Assembly: GCA_963736575.1 (NCBI GenBank)
Contig: CAVTPD010000001.1
Span: 186,001 to 250,000, forward strand
Source of the DNA: CAVTPD01 sp963736575
GTDB lineage: Bacteria; Bacteroidota; Bacteroidia; Cytophagales; JAAEPT01
Direction: 5' to 3'
Length of the DNA: 64,000 nucleotides
Below the pieces are notes generated by a model, which ran no database searches, was not told the DNA's origin, and worked only from the letters and a program-made list of their open reading frames with translations. The first letter of the stretch is position 1, and each line of letters starts with the position of its first letter. Both the position numbers and the translations under genes were made by a program. Positions 62,862-64,000 of the stretch are shown here, one piece after another.

Positions 62862-63935
62862 TTAGCGACGGCGGCGTAGAAGGAACCCGGGAACAATCAA
62901 GGTCGACAGGATCAGAACCGATGGCTCCGGGATCGCAAAAACGCCGGCTTCCGCTCCGCCTGCAGTGGAAGTGACGGCAAACGCGAGGTTGCCATCGTAC
63001 CAATCAAGATGGGTGACGTTTGCAGTGTTTGCGGGCCCTGTTTCAAGCTCATCCCTGGAGATGACCAGCTTCAAACTGGCTGCGGCATCGTCAGGATCGA
63101 AGCTGAAGATGTCGCGGGATTGGGCGTTACGGAGATATACCAGTCCATCTGGAGCGGCGAAAATTTCCGAAAGGCTGAAAGCAGTTCCGTTTGAATTCAG
63201 AGCGGCAATCTGTGTTTCCGTGAAAACCAGGGCGGCCGTGTTCATTGAGAGGCTGTAGGCGTAGAGGTTGCGGGTGCCGCTTGAACCGGTGGAGAAAAAG
63301 ACCGAGTTCCCGATTGATGCAATGCCTCCTGCGAGTTGGTCCGAACCGTTCAGGGCAGTCAGAGCTGTGGAATCCAAGAGTGTGCTGACGCTTCCGGGCC
63401 CGGTTGTTGCCATAAGGGCGCGGGAGCCGTTACGGGCTTGGTAAAATGCATATTCCCCGGTGGAGATATTACCGTGAACACCAAGAATCTGTGTGTTGGT
63501 GATTCCCAGCGCGGTATTGATATCGCCGCTGGAGACATAGGAAGAAATCGCGCCGGTCGAGGCATCGACACGGTAGATTCCCGCGGACCCTGAATCGGCA
63601 AATTGGATTGAATCGAGAGCCCGAAATCCAAATCCGGTGGACCCGGAAAGGAAAGTCGCACCACCATTGACGGCACTGATGGACGATTGTGGGGTAAGGA
63701 CGGAGGAGGTTTTGGTTCCGCTAAGGTCGCTCACCTTTGTGATAGCGAACGCACCATTGGTGACCGTGGCGTAAAGGTCGTCGCCTTGGATTGCGAAGCT
63801 GTTGAACTGCGATGCTCCTGAGGTTCCGACGATTTCGGAGAGAGTGGCGAGCTGGGTATAAGCTGCATCCGCCGTGATAGCGGTGGAAAGGACGGCTGCT
63901 GCGCCAAAGGCGTATGAAAATCGTTTCGGACTCAT
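62862..63935 (-). CDS. PEP-CTERM sorting-domain protein (operon leader)
   Basis: A 357-residue exported protein. The signal peptide region is FSYAFGAAAVLSTAITADAA. A beta-rich body follows (LTALNGSDQLAGGIASIGNS; GAISSYVSSGDINTALGITN). The C-terminal sorting signal is FAIPEPSVLILSTLIVPGFL then LRRRR. Exosortase-dependent anchoring or release is expected. It is the first gene of the operon that continues with the HAF protein, receptor, RCC1 protein, ExbB, ExbD and TonB. The promoter would lie upstream of 63935, near the window's edge. Confidence 0.88.
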   Translation of the reverse strand: MSPKRFSYAFGAAAVLSTAITADAAYTQLATLSEIVGTSGASQFNSFAIQGDDLYATVTNGAFAITKVSDLSGTKTSSVLTPQSSISAVNGGATFLSGSTGFGFRALDSIQFADSGSAGIYRVDASTGAISSYVSSGDINTALGITNTQILGVHGNISTGEYAFYQARNGSRALMATTGPGSVSTLLDSTALTALNGSDQLAGGIASIGNSVFFSTGSSGTRNLYAYSLSMNTAALVFTETQIAALNSNGTAFSLSEIFAAPDGLVYLRNAQSRDIFSFDPDDAAASLKLVISRDELETGPANTANVTHLDWYDGNLAFAVTSTAGGAEAGVFAIPEPSVLILSTLIVPGFLLRRRR

Positions 63936-64000
63936 CTTGTGATTTGTGTGTTGTAGTTTCTTGTTGACTGCAGGGCTCCAGCTGCGGGAGCGGAAGCAGG

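Overview
The window most likely comes from a member of the Verrucomicrobiota (Verrucomicrobiales-like). It is GC-rich. It encodes two PEP-CTERM proteins, a remnant of the DUF1549/cytochrome-c family typical of Planctomycetes and Verrucomicrobia, FG-GAP, HAF and RCC1 repeat exported proteins, and a TonB-dependent receptor with its own ExbB-ExbD-TonB. This assignment rests on gene content only. No rRNA is present.

Layout. 1-1.46 kb: no supportable gene. 1.46-3.6 kb: a PemK/MazF-type toxin-antitoxin pair and a palindromic intergenic repeat lie between purU and a 190-bp copy of the purU 3' end. 3.6-7 kb: a GH144-like exported protein, a cupin, a broken NIPSNAP protein and a terminator. 7-12.2 kb: a urease operon (small His-rich exported protein, ureA-B-C-E-F-G-D) in which every gene carries at least one frameshift although the catalytic residues are intact. 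12.3-22.8 kb: matrixin-like protease, half-size TauE/SafE, SRPBCC protein, proB-proA, a Na+/H+ antiporter, an OmpA-like coiled-coil protein, HAD hydrolase, tsaD and thiH. 22.9-31.4 kb: FG-GAP protein, PhoD-like phosphatase, EEP nuclease/phosphatase, ybaB, dnaX, ROK kinase and transglutaminase. 31.5-41 kb: DUF3592 protein, DUF1549 remnant, hisD followed by two TPM-domain genes and a lipoprotein, PEP-CTERM protein, dienelactone hydrolase, M14-like peptidase, Sel1 protein and coaB.

41-55 kb is an accessory, defence-like region: a HigA/ImmA fusion, VapBC, a COG3440-like HNH endonuclease, a tightly coupled four-gene operon (C5 DNA methyltransferase, GHKL/MORC-like ATPase, two unrecognised proteins), an excisionase/PIN module, a Fic protein and two tandem GIY-YIG genes. 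It ends at the tmRNA gene ssrA. The four-gene operon is the best candidate for an undescribed defence or restriction-like system.

55.5-63.9 kb is one seven-gene operon on the minus strand: PEP-CTERM protein, HAF-repeat protein, TonB-dependent receptor, RCC1 protein, ExbB, ExbD, TonB. It appears to be a self-contained outer-membrane energised system.

Frameshifts are frequent, mainly at 5.8-26.7 kb. They hit housekeeping genes (tsaD, proA, proB) as well as urease, which points to consensus indel errors rather than gene decay for most of them. Frameshifted genes are given below as one feature spanning all fragments, with the approximate shift positions. Coordinates of short sites were counted by eye and may be off by a base or two.
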